A stretch of DNA of 64,000 nt from G963663365 sp963663365 (GTDB lineage Bacteria; Hinthialibacterota; Hinthialibacteria; Hinthialibacterales; G963663365), in the NCBI GenBank assembly GCA_963663365.2, contig CAXXIH010000001.1, positions 930,001 to 994,000 of the forward strand, in the 5' to 3' direction. This document shows positions 1-7,870 of this stretch, piece after piece. Under the pieces are notes generated by a model. That model was not told where the DNA came from, did no database searches, and saw nothing but the letters and a program-made list of their open reading frames with translations. Position 1 is the stretch's first letter. Every line of letters begins with the position of its first letter. The translations under genes were made by a program, and so were the position numbers.

Positions 1-647
1 ACCTGCTCCAAGCGGCCTTGGTTCAGAAGGCCGATACGGTCTGAGAGCGCTAAGGCTTCTTCTTGGTCATGGGTGACATAAATAGCCGTGGTTCCCGTCT
101 GCTGGACCAAATGGCGCAATTGTGCACGTGTATCGATTCGCAACCGTGCATCCAGATTCGATAACGGTTCATCCAGCAAAAGCAATTGTGGTTCGATGGC
201 AAGAGCTCGGGCCAGCGCCACGCGTTGTTGTTGTCCGCCAGAGAGTTGATCGACGGGCCGGTCCGTAAAACCATCCAATGCAACCAGGCTCAAGGTTTCT
301 TCGACTTTTTTGCGGATTTGATCTTTGCTCCAGCCACGGTTTGCGAGTCCAAAGCCGATATTTTCACCCGCATTCATGTGAGGGAATAAAGCGTAATTCT
401 GAAAAACCATGCCGACCTGGCGTTGGTTTGCCGGCAAACGTGTCACATCCCGGTCACCAAAATGTACACTTCCACTTTGAGGCGACTCAAAGCCGGCGAT
501 GATGCGCAGGGTGGTGGTCTTGCCGCACCCGCTGGGGCCGAGCAGGCTAAAGAACTCACCCGCCTTGATTTCGAGTGAAAGTCCATCGATTACAGTCGTG
601 CCACTGTATTCTTTTACCAATTGATTAAGAGTAACCGCTATCGCCAT
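1..647 (-). CDS. ABC transporter ATP-binding protein (3' part cut by window edge)
   Basis: ATPase subunit of an ABC importer of the PotA/FbpC/MalK type. The visible 215 residues begin MAIAVTLNQLVKEY and carry Walker A GPSGCGKTT, the Q-loop in VFQNYALFPH, the signature LSGGQQQR, Walker B LLLLDEP and the switch His in YVTHDQEEA. The ATG at 647 is the first in frame ahead of the conserved fold. The C-terminus, including any TOBE domain that would help name the substrate, lies left of the window. It is on the same strand as the arsenic cluster but 149 bases from the previous gene, so it may have its own promoter. The family usually imports polyamines, iron, sugars or thiosulfate; the substrate cannot be chosen here. 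Confidence 0.93.
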   Translation of the reverse strand, partial: MAIAVTLNQLVKEYSGTTVIDGLSLEIKAGEFFSLLGPSGCGKTTTLRIIAGFESPQSGSVHFGDRDVTRLPANQRQVGMVFQNYALFPHMNAGENIGFGLANRGWSKDQIRKKVEETLSLVALDGFTDRPVDQLSGGQQQRVALARALAIEPQLLLLDEPLSNLDARLRIDTRAQLRHLVQQTGTTAIYVTHDQEEALALSDRIGLLNQGRLEQ

Positions 648-796
648 ATCGTTTTTAGGTATCCCTAATTCGCCAAGTATTCCCCATGTTTTAGAATTAG
701 GAGATTACTTCAATCGTATCAATTGTGTGAGAGTCGGCCTTTTAAGAAAGACACTCCCAATCCCCTCGCGCGCTACGGCCGGATCGTGCAGCCGGA

Positions 797-1258
797 TTAA
801 AAATTCCTGCAAGATACGCTGATGTGATCCGGCTCGCGCTTTAGCCAGTCGAAGCCGGCTTCTTGAGCCAACCGGCTGAGTACCGCGATGTCCTCCGGTT
901 TGTGGTTTTGGGCGGTCAGGCATAATGTCCGCCCTTCGCCATGCAGATTTTCCAGATTTTTTGCGTCAGAACCATCCCAAGCGCGTATAATCTCCACGAC
1001 AATTGCTTCTTCGGCCGCTAATTCGAGCAGACGATGGAAGGCGGGGCGCATACAGGGATGCATACGGAAACTATCTTTTAAGAGCGGGTCTTTGGTATCG
1101 GCAAGCCGTACATCGTCGATTTCCACCAGCAAGGTGCGGAAGTCAATTGAGTTCCGCCGGATGACCCACCGGCAGGGGCCGCAGACTTCTATTTCGCCTG
1201 CCTGCGGATTCTCTCCATGTGCAAAAGTCTCGCCGGGTTCAAGCGTTTTGAAATTCAT
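797..1258 (-). CDS. Hedgehog N-domain / peptidase M15-like protein
   Basis: A 153-residue protein without signal peptide. Its C-terminal half follows the pattern of the Hedgehog signalling domain: AWD at 93-95, LHGEGR at 105-110, then LARLA-like LSRLAQEAGFDW at 127-138 and E142-P-D-H145-I-S-V-S. In Hedgehog and M15 zinc peptidases the equivalent positions hold His, Asp (7 residues later), a catalytic Glu and a final His. Here they read H106, C113, E142, H145, so Asp is replaced by Cys, which can also bind metal. An extra C26-G-P-C29 pair lies near the N-terminus. The ATG at 1258 is chosen; a TTG at 1279 in frame would overlap the upstream gene. The gene follows the small membrane protein by 13 bases. 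Function unknown; a zinc fold or peptide/murein hydrolase is possible. Homology is read by eye only. Confidence 0.55.
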   Translation of the reverse strand: MNFKTLEPGETFAHGENPQAGEIEVCGPCRWVIRRNSIDFRTLLVEIDDVRLADTKDPLLKDSFRMHPCMRPAFHRLLELAAEEAIVVEIIRAWDGSDAKNLENLHGEGRTLCLTAQNHKPEDIAVLSRLAQEAGFDWLKREPDHISVSCRNF

Positions 1259-1271
1259 TACCGATCCATTT

Positions 1272-1466
1272 CTAGACAATAAGCCAAATGAGCAGCGTAA
1301 CGATAACCAATAAAATCAAACCGAGTATGACTTTGCCCCGTAATGTAAGGCGCATTGTGTCCGGAGAATCTTGAAACCGGCTCGAATCCATATTATCGAA
1401 TGGATCATCGAGGCTTTTGCGGATACCTCGATCCCAAAGGTCTTTGGTGTCAATGGGTTTCTTCAA
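1272..1466 (-). CDS. Small tail-anchored membrane protein
   Basis: A 64-residue reading frame starting at a TTG (1466). Residues 1-42 are polar and rich in Asp, Arg and Lys; residues 43-64 are one strongly hydrophobic segment (GKVILGLILLVIVTLLIWLIV) ending the protein, the arrangement of a tail anchor. No known family is recognised. The ribosome-binding site is weak, and an internal ATG at 1391 would give 39 residues with the same anchor. It sits 127 bases after arsC and 13 bases before the Hedgehog-like gene on the same strand, so the two may be coexpressed. It could be an N-out or N-in single-pass protein; the charged flank favours the N-terminus in the cytoplasm. Confidence 0.5.
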   Translation of the reverse strand: MKKPIDTKDLWDRGIRKSLDDPFDNMDSSRFQDSPDTMRLTLRGKVILGLILLVIVTLLIWLIV

Positions 1467-1593
1467 TCGTTCTTACCACATAACCGATTTCTTGGTGCTA
1501 ATGTCTCTATTGCAAAAATAGCAATTTGGTTGGCCGGTATCCACCCTGGCGTCTACCGTGTCTTTGCTCATTGATATTGTTTTTCTTTGCCGA

Positions 1594-2034
1594 TTATTCA
1601 ACAGAATTAGGCAGAGATTGAATAAAGTCCCGAATCTCATCGCGGATGTGACGGTAGCAATTCAATTTTTCTTCTTCGTTATCAACTTCTCCGGCGAGTT
1701 TTGGCGGATCGTCAAAACCGCGGTGTATGACTTTGGTTCGGCCCGGAAAGATGGGGCAGTTCTCATCCGCATGGCCGCAAACGGTGATGACATAATCGAA
1801 AGGTACATCTTTGAATTCACCTACATGCTGAGATCGATGGTTGGAGATATCGACGCCCGCCTCGGCCATCACTTTGACGGCATTGGGATTTAAACCATGG
1901 GTCTCTATCCCGGCGGAATAGGCTTCGATCGTGTCCGGCTTCAAACGCCGTGCCCAACCTTCCGCCATCTGGCTGCGGCAGGAATTCCCCGTGCAAAGGA
2001 AAAGAATCTTCAGTTTGAGCGGTGGCTCCGGCAT
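1594..2034 (-). CDS. arsC: Thioredoxin-coupled arsenate reductase
   Basis: Cytoplasmic arsenate reductase of the low-molecular-weight phosphatase fold, reducing As(V) to As(III). The P-loop C14-TGNSC-R20 is the CX5R catalytic site. The later cysteines in TVCGHADENCPI form the redox relay that thioredoxin reduces, and DDPP near residue 109 carries the conserved Asp. The length of 146 residues suits the family. It lies 51 bases after the ArsG-like permease gene in the same operon, which also supplies a small thioredoxin as likely electron donor. Confidence 0.93.
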   Translation of the reverse strand: MPEPPLKLKILFLCTGNSCRSQMAEGWARRLKPDTIEAYSAGIETHGLNPNAVKVMAEAGVDISNHRSQHVGEFKDVPFDYVITVCGHADENCPIFPGRTKVIHRGFDDPPKLAGEVDNEEEKLNCYRHIRDEIRDFIQSLPNSVE

Positions 2035-2085
2035 TATCTCTCTCGATCGATAGCCAGACTTTTTTTGGATATTGGCTGTGTAATT

Positions 2086-2775
2086 TTACGTTAAAAGTCC
2101 AAAAATATGGACCAGACTCATGTAGATACCGATTAGTATAAATAGTACGCCGGTAATCCGCCGAGCCCACAATTCTATTTGTGTTATCCCAATAAAAAAG
2201 CGATTAAGTGACTTGGTCCCCAGGGCAAGAAGAACGGCAAAAAAAACGACGGGAAGAGATGTCCCCAATCCATACAACGATGGAAGAACGATTTCGGATT
2301 GCATCTTTACCGCCAATGGAATCAGGCTTCCAAAGAAAAGCGCCGCCGATATGGGGCAAAAAGAGAGCGCAAATACAAATCCCAATATCCCCGCGCCGCC
2401 GATTCCCCACGAACCGGCACGTTCTTGTATCTGTGTTTTGAACCAACCGTCACCCAATCTCACAGTGATTAATTCAAGCAGGAACATTCCCGCTAAAATC
2501 AGCACCGGCCCCAGTATTTGATTCATATACTTCTGCAGGAAAAAAGACAGGCGGGGGATGGATAGAAGACCAAAGACCAACACAACACCAAGGGCAGTAT
2601 AAGCCAGTATACGCCCCAGGGTGTAGAGCAGCCCGGTCCATATCACCAATTGTGGACGTTCCACGCGGCGGCCAATATAGGATATAGCCGCGATGTTGGT
2701 GGCCAGAGGGCAGGGGCTGATCGAAGTCAATATACCCAGCCAGAGGGCCGTGCCTGCAGTCAACAACAGTTCCAT
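2086..2775 (-). CDS. ArsG-like membrane permease (DsbD/CcdA-type)
   Basis: A 229-residue inner-membrane protein with about six transmembrane segments. It has the DsbD/CcdA-like pattern SISPCPLATNIAAI at residues 18-31 and a second FALSFCPISAALFFGS near 135-150, with Cys-Pro in each half. This matches the ArsG family, described as an efflux permease for aromatic arsenicals in arsEFG clusters, though a role in moving electrons across the membrane to the neighbouring ArsF-like protein is equally consistent with the fold. Its ATG overlaps the stop of the ArsF-like gene by one base (TAATG), so translation is probably coupled. Confidence 0.8.
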   Translation of the reverse strand: MELLLTAGTALWLGILTSISPCPLATNIAAISYIGRRVERPQLVIWTGLLYTLGRILAYTALGVVLVFGLLSIPRLSFFLQKYMNQILGPVLILAGMFLLELITVRLGDGWFKTQIQERAGSWGIGGAGILGFVFALSFCPISAALFFGSLIPLAVKMQSEIVLPSLYGLGTSLPVVFFAVLLALGTKSLNRFFIGITQIELWARRITGVLFILIGIYMSLVHIFGLLT

Positions 2776-3251
2776 TAGGAGTTCTCTCCGGCAAAAGTCC
2801 GAACTTCATCTTGGATATAGGCGAGAAATGCGGACTTGTCTCCAACCAACTCCCAAACACGGTCGAGTTTCTTCCATTTGGGTGTTTCGCCAGGTTTCGC
2901 CACGACAATGGTTTTATTTGTTAATTCGAAGTCGTCGATAAAATGCGAGTTTCCGGATTCTTCGACATTGACGACTTTCCACTGTATTTCGCCGGAAGAT
3001 AAAGCTTCAGCAAATGCTGTTTGTACCGCTTCCTCACCGTAGGCTTCGATTTTTTGGCATGTTTGGCAACGAACATTCCCGTGAAAATAATAAACCAAAA
3101 CATGGTTTGAGTTATCCGGATTTTCCGTCGTCTGCTCTGCCTGTACAGTTTCTACCGGCTCGGATTCGGATTGCTCTTGGATCAACATATATCCGAAACT
3201 GGCAATTACAAAAACCAGCAACACACCTGTCAGTATTCCTTTGGCATTCAT
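2775..3251 (-). CDS. ArsF-like thioredoxin-fold protein, membrane anchored
   Basis: 158 residues. Residues 5-24 form an N-terminal hydrophobic signal anchor, a linker rich in Glu and Thr follows (26-47), then a thioredoxin-like domain with YYFHGNVRCQTCQKIE holding a CxxC pair. The arrangement matches the ArsF family of arsEFG clusters (called nitrophenyl-compound nitroreductase subunits), in which ArsE and ArsF are linked to reduction of nitroaromatic arsenicals. The domain would face the periplasm. It overlaps the ArsG-like gene by one base and follows the small thioredoxin by 47 bases. Confidence 0.75.
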   Translation of the reverse strand: MNAKGILTGVLLVFVIASFGYMLIQEQSESEPVETVQAEQTTENPDNSNHVLVYYFHGNVRCQTCQKIEAYGEEAVQTAFAEALSSGEIQWKVVNVEESGNSHFIDDFELTNKTIVVAKPGETPKWKKLDRVWELVGDKSAFLAYIQDEVRTFAGENS

Positions 3252-3298
3252 GGTTATATCCCCCTGATGGACTCATAATTGTGTTTTCCGCATTAATC

Positions 3299-3529
3299 TT
3301 ATGGGAGTAGTTTTTTAATTTCATCGACCGATGGGACTTTTCCCGATAGTTTTACTTTGCCGTCCACGGCCAGCGCCGGTGTCATCATGACGCCGAAGGC
3401 CATGATCTTGTCGATTTCGGTCACTTTTTCGATCTCGGCTTGCAGGCCGAGTTCTTGTACTGCCGCCTCGGTGCGTTCCGAGAGTGTTTTGCATTTGGGG
3501 CAGCCCGTTCCCAAAACTTGAATTTTCAT
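3299..3529 (-). CDS. Small thioredoxin family protein
   Basis: A 76-residue glutaredoxin-size thioredoxin-fold protein with the redox motif G-C-P-K-C near residues 9-13 and a cis-proline loop MMTPALAVDGK. This short type is common in ars clusters and beside DsbD/ArsP-like permeases. Its ATG overlaps the TGA of trmO (ATGA), so the two are translationally coupled. It probably donates electrons to ArsC or to the ArsF/ArsG pair; which one is not shown by sequence. Confidence 0.88.
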   Translation of the reverse strand: MKIQVLGTGCPKCKTLSERTEAAVQELGLQAEIEKVTEIDKIMAFGVMMTPALAVDGKVKLSGKVPSVDEIKKLLP

Positions 3530-4074
3530 TGTTTGTTATCTCCTTCGGCATTATTTCGTCTATTTATCGATTTCAATTTTTCCTGGTCTGTGAACCGGTT
3601 ATCAGCAATCCATTCTTTGTTGGCCGTGTCTTTCGCTTTGCTGTGATCCAGCCAGCCATTGTGAGAAGTCTCGAAACAATCAAACGGCGGGTGATAGGGC
3701 TTAATGTCGATAAGCGGAGTTCCATCCAGCATGTCCACATCTTCGACCTGTAGAATACGTCCTTCGACTCCAAGCAATTTCACGGATGACATGCCGATTG
3801 GATTCGGGCGGCAAGGAGCGCGTGTCGCGAAAAGACCGTGAGGTTCTGTATCCATATAGGGTGTTACGATCAGTTTTGTTTCTTTGGCGCGATGAAACCA
3901 ATACAGAAGCCATATTCGCTCCATGCCTTCGATATCCTTTAGCGCCTCGGCAAAGGGAGGATAGATTTCAATTTCGCCCCGTGCTCCGCGCGCGGCCCGT
4001 GGTTGGATCGGAGTACCCTGCGCATCTTGAAATGGCGTGTGAATGATTCCTATGGGCTGAACATGCATTTCCAT
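3526..4074 (-). CDS. trmO: tRNA t6A37 N6-methyltransferase TrmO family protein
   Basis: 182-residue TrmO/TsaA-type protein, a family that methylates N6-threonylcarbamoyladenosine at position 37 of tRNA using S-adenosylmethionine. Family signatures visible are QPIGIIHTPF at the start, LLYWFHRA near 55, FATRAPCRPNPIGMSSVKLL at 81-100 and VDMLDGTPLIDIKPY near 113-127. The C-terminal 20 residues are a polar extension. It overlaps the permease gene by one base (TAATG) and the thioredoxin gene by four (ATGA), so it is locked inside the arsenic operon. Why a tRNA-modifying enzyme is coupled to metalloid resistance is not known from this sequence. Confidence 0.87.
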   Translation of the reverse strand: MEMHVQPIGIIHTPFQDAQGTPIQPRAARGARGEIEIYPPFAEALKDIEGMERIWLLYWFHRAKETKLIVTPYMDTEPHGLFATRAPCRPNPIGMSSVKLLGVEGRILQVEDVDMLDGTPLIDIKPYHPPFDCFETSHNGWLDHSKAKDTANKEWIADNRFTDQEKLKSINRRNNAEGDNKQ

Positions 4075-5390
4075 TAAGACACCTCATGCCCGGTGAAACA
4101 TGCGCCGTAAAGAATCCCGCTAAGTGTGGCCATGACAATGACCAGGAGGACGAATACAACGGTCTTTTTTGTGCCCATAACACTGCGGATCACAAGCATG
4201 TTGGGTAGCGATAACGCCGGTCCGGCGAGCAGAAGAGCCAAAGCCGGACCTTTCCCCATACCGTTCCCAATTAGGCCTTCAAGAATTGGGACTTCGGTTA
4301 AAGTTGCGAAATACATAAATGCGCCGGCCACAGAGGCAAAACAATTGGCTTGAAAAGAGTTCCCGCCTACTGCGCTGACAATCCATGAGGAAGGAATCAG
4401 GCCTTCATGCCCCGGTCTCCCCAGCAGAAGTCCGGCAATCAGTACGCCGGCGAATAAAAGCGGGAGGATTTGTTTCGCGAAGGTCCATGAAGAGCCGAAC
4501 CATTCGCCCAACTCACCGTCATCGTTACAAACGATTAAGGAAAGACCGATGATTGCCGTGCTAAATGCAAATAAAGGATCTTCAGGAACCAGAGCGGCCA
4601 AGAGAATCACAGGGATCGAGGCCAAAAGAACGCGGCGCCATGACAGACCAAACCAAAAAATGAGAATCAATGCAAAAATGATTCCGAATATGCTTGTGAT
4701 GATCCATTTGGAAGCATAAAGCGCATGCCATATTCCGGTGGTTTCCATTGGCTTTCCCCAATTGGCGAATACCAGAATTCCAACCATGGCAACGAAATAC
4801 ACAGTGTTTTGCCAAAGCGGCCGTGCCGCCTCGGCTTCAGGAATTTGCGCCTGAGCAAGGACTTTCTCGGCTTCTTCCTTGCGGAAGATCAAATGCATTA
4901 AGAGTCCAATGATGATGCTGAAGAGAATGGCTCCAACCGCGCGCGCGATGCCCAGTTCCAGGCCGAGGACACGGGCTGTGAGAATGATCGCCAAAATGTT
5001 GATAGCGGGGCCGGAATAAAGGAACGCTGTGGCCGGACCCAGGCCCGCACCCATGCGGTAGATGCCGGCAAACAGCGGCAAAACGGTGCAGGAACAGACG
5101 GCGAGAATCGTTCCGGATACAGAGGCTACTCCATAAGCCAGTATTTTATTGGCGCCCGCACCGAGATATTTCATAACCGAGGCTTGGCTTAAAAAAACCG
5201 AAATGGCTCCAGCGATAAAGAAAGCGGGCAGCAGGCATAAGAGAACATGCTCCCGAGCGTACCATTTCACCAAGTGGAGCGATTCAAGTAACGCGTTGTC
5301 GAAACGCGCCAAACCCACCGGCATGAAAAAGCAAAGCAGGAATACGGTTGCCAATACCGCGAGCGATTTCCATTCGCTTTTCCAAAACAT
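4074..5390 (-). CDS. Permease of the ArsP / UPF0718 (DUF318) family
   Basis: 438-residue inner-membrane protein with about ten or more transmembrane segments arranged as two repeats. It has the family motif AVCSCTVLPLFAGIYRMGAG near residues 97-116 and a matching second-half segment FATLTEVPILEGLIGNGMG. ArsP relatives export trivalent organoarsenicals; other members are of unknown substrate. The gene is preceded by its own ArsR-type palindrome (5415-5436) and directly follows arsR, so it can be derepressed by metalloid either with arsR or from that second site. It overlaps trmO by one base. Confidence 0.88.
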   Translation of the reverse strand: MFWKSEWKSLAVLATVFLLCFFMPVGLARFDNALLESLHLVKWYAREHVLLCLLPAFFIAGAISVFLSQASVMKYLGAGANKILAYGVASVSGTILAVCSCTVLPLFAGIYRMGAGLGPATAFLYSGPAINILAIILTARVLGLELGIARAVGAILFSIIIGLLMHLIFRKEEAEKVLAQAQIPEAEAARPLWQNTVYFVAMVGILVFANWGKPMETTGIWHALYASKWIITSIFGIIFALILIFWFGLSWRRVLLASIPVILLAALVPEDPLFAFSTAIIGLSLIVCNDDGELGEWFGSSWTFAKQILPLLFAGVLIAGLLLGRPGHEGLIPSSWIVSAVGGNSFQANCFASVAGAFMYFATLTEVPILEGLIGNGMGKGPALALLLAGPALSLPNMLVIRSVMGTKKTVVFVLLVIVMATLSGILYGACFTGHEVS

Positions 5391-5414
5391 TGTTTAAATC
5401 CAATCTTTGTCCTC

Positions 5415-5436
5415 TATTTGGCAAAATCGCCAAATA
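5415..5436. promoter_or_regulatory. ArsR-type operator between arsR and the permease
   Basis: Perfect inverted repeat with arms TATTTGGC and GCCAAATA around a 6-base spacer, in the 61-base gap between arsR and the permease. The same half-sites occur at the arsR promoter, so this is probably a second binding site for the same repressor. Confidence 0.65.
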
Positions 5437-5451
5437 TGTAGGCAAAAAAAA

Positions 5452-5769
5452 TCAAACCAGTTCCAGCTGTTCTTTAATTGAGTTTTCGATTACGCCTTCG
5501 ATGCAAGAAAAAACCTTCATGACGCAGGGTGTCCGAAGCTGATAGTAAACTTGCACACCCCGTTTTTGGTCTTTGATGAGTCCGGCGCTCTTAAGAACCG
5601 AGAGATGCTTGGAAACGGTGGACACATCCGCACCGATCATCTCTGTAAGTTCGCAAACGCATGTTTCTTGTTCTGCCAATCGATCAAGAATAAAGAGGCG
5701 GGTGGGGTGAGCCATCGCCTTCACAATCCTCGCGCGTGCTTCATAACGTGCTCTGTCCTTGGCATTCAT
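5452..5769 (-). CDS. arsR: ArsR/SmtB family metalloregulator
   Basis: 105-residue winged-helix repressor. The recognition helix region is CVCELTEMIGADVSTVSKHLSVL, and the metal site in the preceding helix is C37-V-C39, as in As(III)-sensing ArsR proteins; two further cysteines lie in RTPCVMKVFSC near the C-terminus. Binding of As(III) or Sb(III) would release the repressor from DNA. It is first in the operon, has a good ribosome-binding site (AAGGAG, 5 bases from ATG) and an operator overlapping its -10 element, giving autoregulation. Confidence 0.93.
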   Translation of the reverse strand: MNAKDRARYEARARIVKAMAHPTRLFILDRLAEQETCVCELTEMIGADVSTVSKHLSVLKSAGLIKDQKRGVQVYYQLRTPCVMKVFSCIEGVIENSIKEQLELV

Positions 5770-5780
5770 AACGGACTCCT

Positions 5781-5817
5781 TATTTGGCGATTATACCAAA
5801 TAGCCAAATAACAACAA
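5781..5817 (-). promoter_or_regulatory. arsR promoter with overlapping operator
   Basis: On the minus strand TATAAT (5795-5790) lies 16 bases after TTGTTG (5817-5812). Half-sites TATTTGGC (5781-5788) and GCCAAATA (5803-5810) flank the -10 element, with a further CCAAA at 5796-5800. A repressor bound here would block RNA polymerase. The half-sites equal those of the palindrome at 5415-5436. Confidence 0.7.
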
Positions 5818-5899
5818 GGCTATATAACGATATTATGAAATCGAATGGGATTGATCATGGATTGGCGTCTATTCTGAGATTGCCGCTGTAGATGTGTGT

Positions 5900-7690
5900 T
5901 TACTGTAATATGGTTATGGATACCGGATCCAACTTGGCCTCTCGCAAAGTGTTATTTACGTAGAGGTCCAAAGTCAGCGGTTCTTCGTTCATGTTTAGCA
6001 CATAAACTTCACCCGATGTCATTTTTGAAACAAAAACGCCATCGTGTTTTGAGGACAACGGCCAAGTGTTATCTAATCTGTTTTGCGTTTCTAAACCGAT
6101 TTTCTCAATGGAAAGAGTCCCATTACCGATTGGGTTCATGCGGTCCAGTATATTTTCATAGACTCTTGGCATATATCCATCTTCGAGGCGCACGATGACC
6201 TTGTAACGCTCCAGCGCACCGGCGTCAATCATTCTTTCGTCCACAAAATCGTAATCAATGAAAGAGCGCAAGTTTCTGGCGCGCTCATGATAACGGTTGA
6301 AGAATTCCCGGTCATTTAAAATCAAAGCACTCGTAGGATAGACCACGGCAACATCGATTTTGGGTTGGTGGTGTTCCAACATCTGCCGGTAACGATTAAA
6401 GCGTTCGGTTGCCAATGGGCTGGCGATGGGATTGCCGTATTCAAATAAATGGTCCGCACCGGAAGTGACGGCATTGTAGATTCGCGCCACCACACCTTTT
6501 TCATCTACAGGTCCGGCCGGTTCGAGTCCGAATGGAACGCCATAAAAACGGCAGGAGGAAGCCACCAAGCGAGTTAAAACAAAATTCGCCGGGTAATTGC
6601 TGGCTTCATTGGTGATCCGGATACCCGTCTCGGCGGTTCCCGTGCGTGTCCATGCGCAAACTTCTGCGTTGCCGGAGAAATCACTTCCATGTTCCGGACT
6701 CATATCACCGCCGGTTACAAGAAAAATCTTCACATAAGGAAAATACCGCCGCGCCAATCGGAGCCAATCTTCGGCGTAATTGTTCATCGACTGCCGGTAC
6801 CATTCGACTTGCCAAAGCCAGGCTTCATCGCTGGCGGCTTCATTTCGCGGGACTGGGCGCACCTCATCCCAACTTGAGTACTGTGTGTTCCATAACTCGT
6901 TGAGCACATCAAGCCGGCCATACGCGGTACGAACATCCTTTTGAAAATCAGCAATGGCGTAAGTATCGCCGCACCAAAATCCCGGGTGCGTGTGATAACG
7001 GTCTTTGCCTTGGTCGGAAGGATGATTGCTGTGTGGATCATTAAAATAAGTCCACATGTTTCCGGACACCGGGTAGATGGCTTCGCCAAAATCTCCACTG
7101 ATCCCCAAGAGAACCGATTCGTAGTCTGAAGCGTCGTTCCAGTGTTCGGAGATTTGGGCCATCAACATGTCGGCACGACGGAGCACGTGTGGATTCCAGA
7201 TCGATTGAGTTCGTGTTTCCAGATTGTGCTCCATGCATACGGCAAACACATTTTCGTTGGACTCCTTAAACCAATCGGGAACGCTATAAGCCGGTCCAAG
7301 AATAATAAAAGGTGTCCAACGTAAACCGCGCGACCAGATCGATTCTGTTAGTACGTCGTAATAAGAGAAATCCCACTGGCCGGGTTGCGGTTCGAGTAAA
7401 CTCCATTTCACATAGGGTTGGAAACTTGTCATACCGATTGTGGAAAGGCGGTCGACAAAATGGATTCCGTCTTTGAGCCACAAGCGGACGCGGTCACGGT
7501 TATCGAGAGATGCATCGCGGCCTTGATAGGCAACATCATTGCCACAGACGATGTCCATTTGCCGCTCGAATTCATCCAGGTCCGTTTCCTGTGCTTGAAG
7601 ACATGGGACTACATAGAGGCACAGCATGGCGGGAAACAGTGCCTTCCATACCCGGTTCGATACGGAATTTCGATAAGAGGATTGCTTCAT
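5900..7690 (-). CDS. Secreted GH42-like beta-galactosidase-type glycosidase
   Basis: About 596 residues from the ATG at 7690, chosen because it starts a signal peptide (MKQSSYRNSVSNRVWK then a hydrophobic stretch ending CLQAQE). A TIM-barrel glycosidase pattern follows: SFQPYVKWSLLEPQPGQWDFSYYD near residues 85-108, as in GH42 and related families, and an acidic candidate in GISGDFGEAIYPV near 195. The last 60 residues form a beta-rich tail. It likely acts in the periplasm or outside on galactosides or other plant-type glycans. Divergent from the downstream-oriented sugar genes at 7871. The family assignment is by pattern only; a GH-like protein without enzyme activity cannot be excluded. Confidence 0.68.
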   Translation of the reverse strand: MKQSSYRNSVSNRVWKALFPAMLCLYVVPCLQAQETDLDEFERQMDIVCGNDVAYQGRDASLDNRDRVRLWLKDGIHFVDRLSTIGMTSFQPYVKWSLLEPQPGQWDFSYYDVLTESIWSRGLRWTPFIILGPAYSVPDWFKESNENVFAVCMEHNLETRTQSIWNPHVLRRADMLMAQISEHWNDASDYESVLLGISGDFGEAIYPVSGNMWTYFNDPHSNHPSDQGKDRYHTHPGFWCGDTYAIADFQKDVRTAYGRLDVLNELWNTQYSSWDEVRPVPRNEAASDEAWLWQVEWYRQSMNNYAEDWLRLARRYFPYVKIFLVTGGDMSPEHGSDFSGNAEVCAWTRTGTAETGIRITNEASNYPANFVLTRLVASSCRFYGVPFGLEPAGPVDEKGVVARIYNAVTSGADHLFEYGNPIASPLATERFNRYRQMLEHHQPKIDVAVVYPTSALILNDREFFNRYHERARNLRSFIDYDFVDERMIDAGALERYKVIVRLEDGYMPRVYENILDRMNPIGNGTLSIEKIGLETQNRLDNTWPLSSKHDGVFVSKMTSGEVYVLNMNEEPLTLDLYVNNTLREAKLDPVSITILQ

Positions 7691-7870
7691 TGAGAAGTCC
7701 CGTACCCACAGCATACCACGGCGTAGCGCCTTGCAAGCCCGTGATGGAGTTCATGTCCATTCCCCTGCTTGATGGATTTGCGCGGCACTACGCTAGTTTG
7801 GTTGATGGAAGTTCTAGTTTTATGTGGCTTTATAGGAACTCCCAATCGTGAATATGCAAAGGAATATGTG

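Noticed and set aside
1509..1525. Small inverted repeat ATTGC/GCAAT between arsC and the small membrane gene
   Set aside because: Only five base pairs with no T tract; within chance expectation.
6519..6529. GGTTCGAGTCC resembling a tRNA T-loop
   Set aside because: It lies inside the GH42-like reading frame and no acceptor or anticodon stems can be formed around it.
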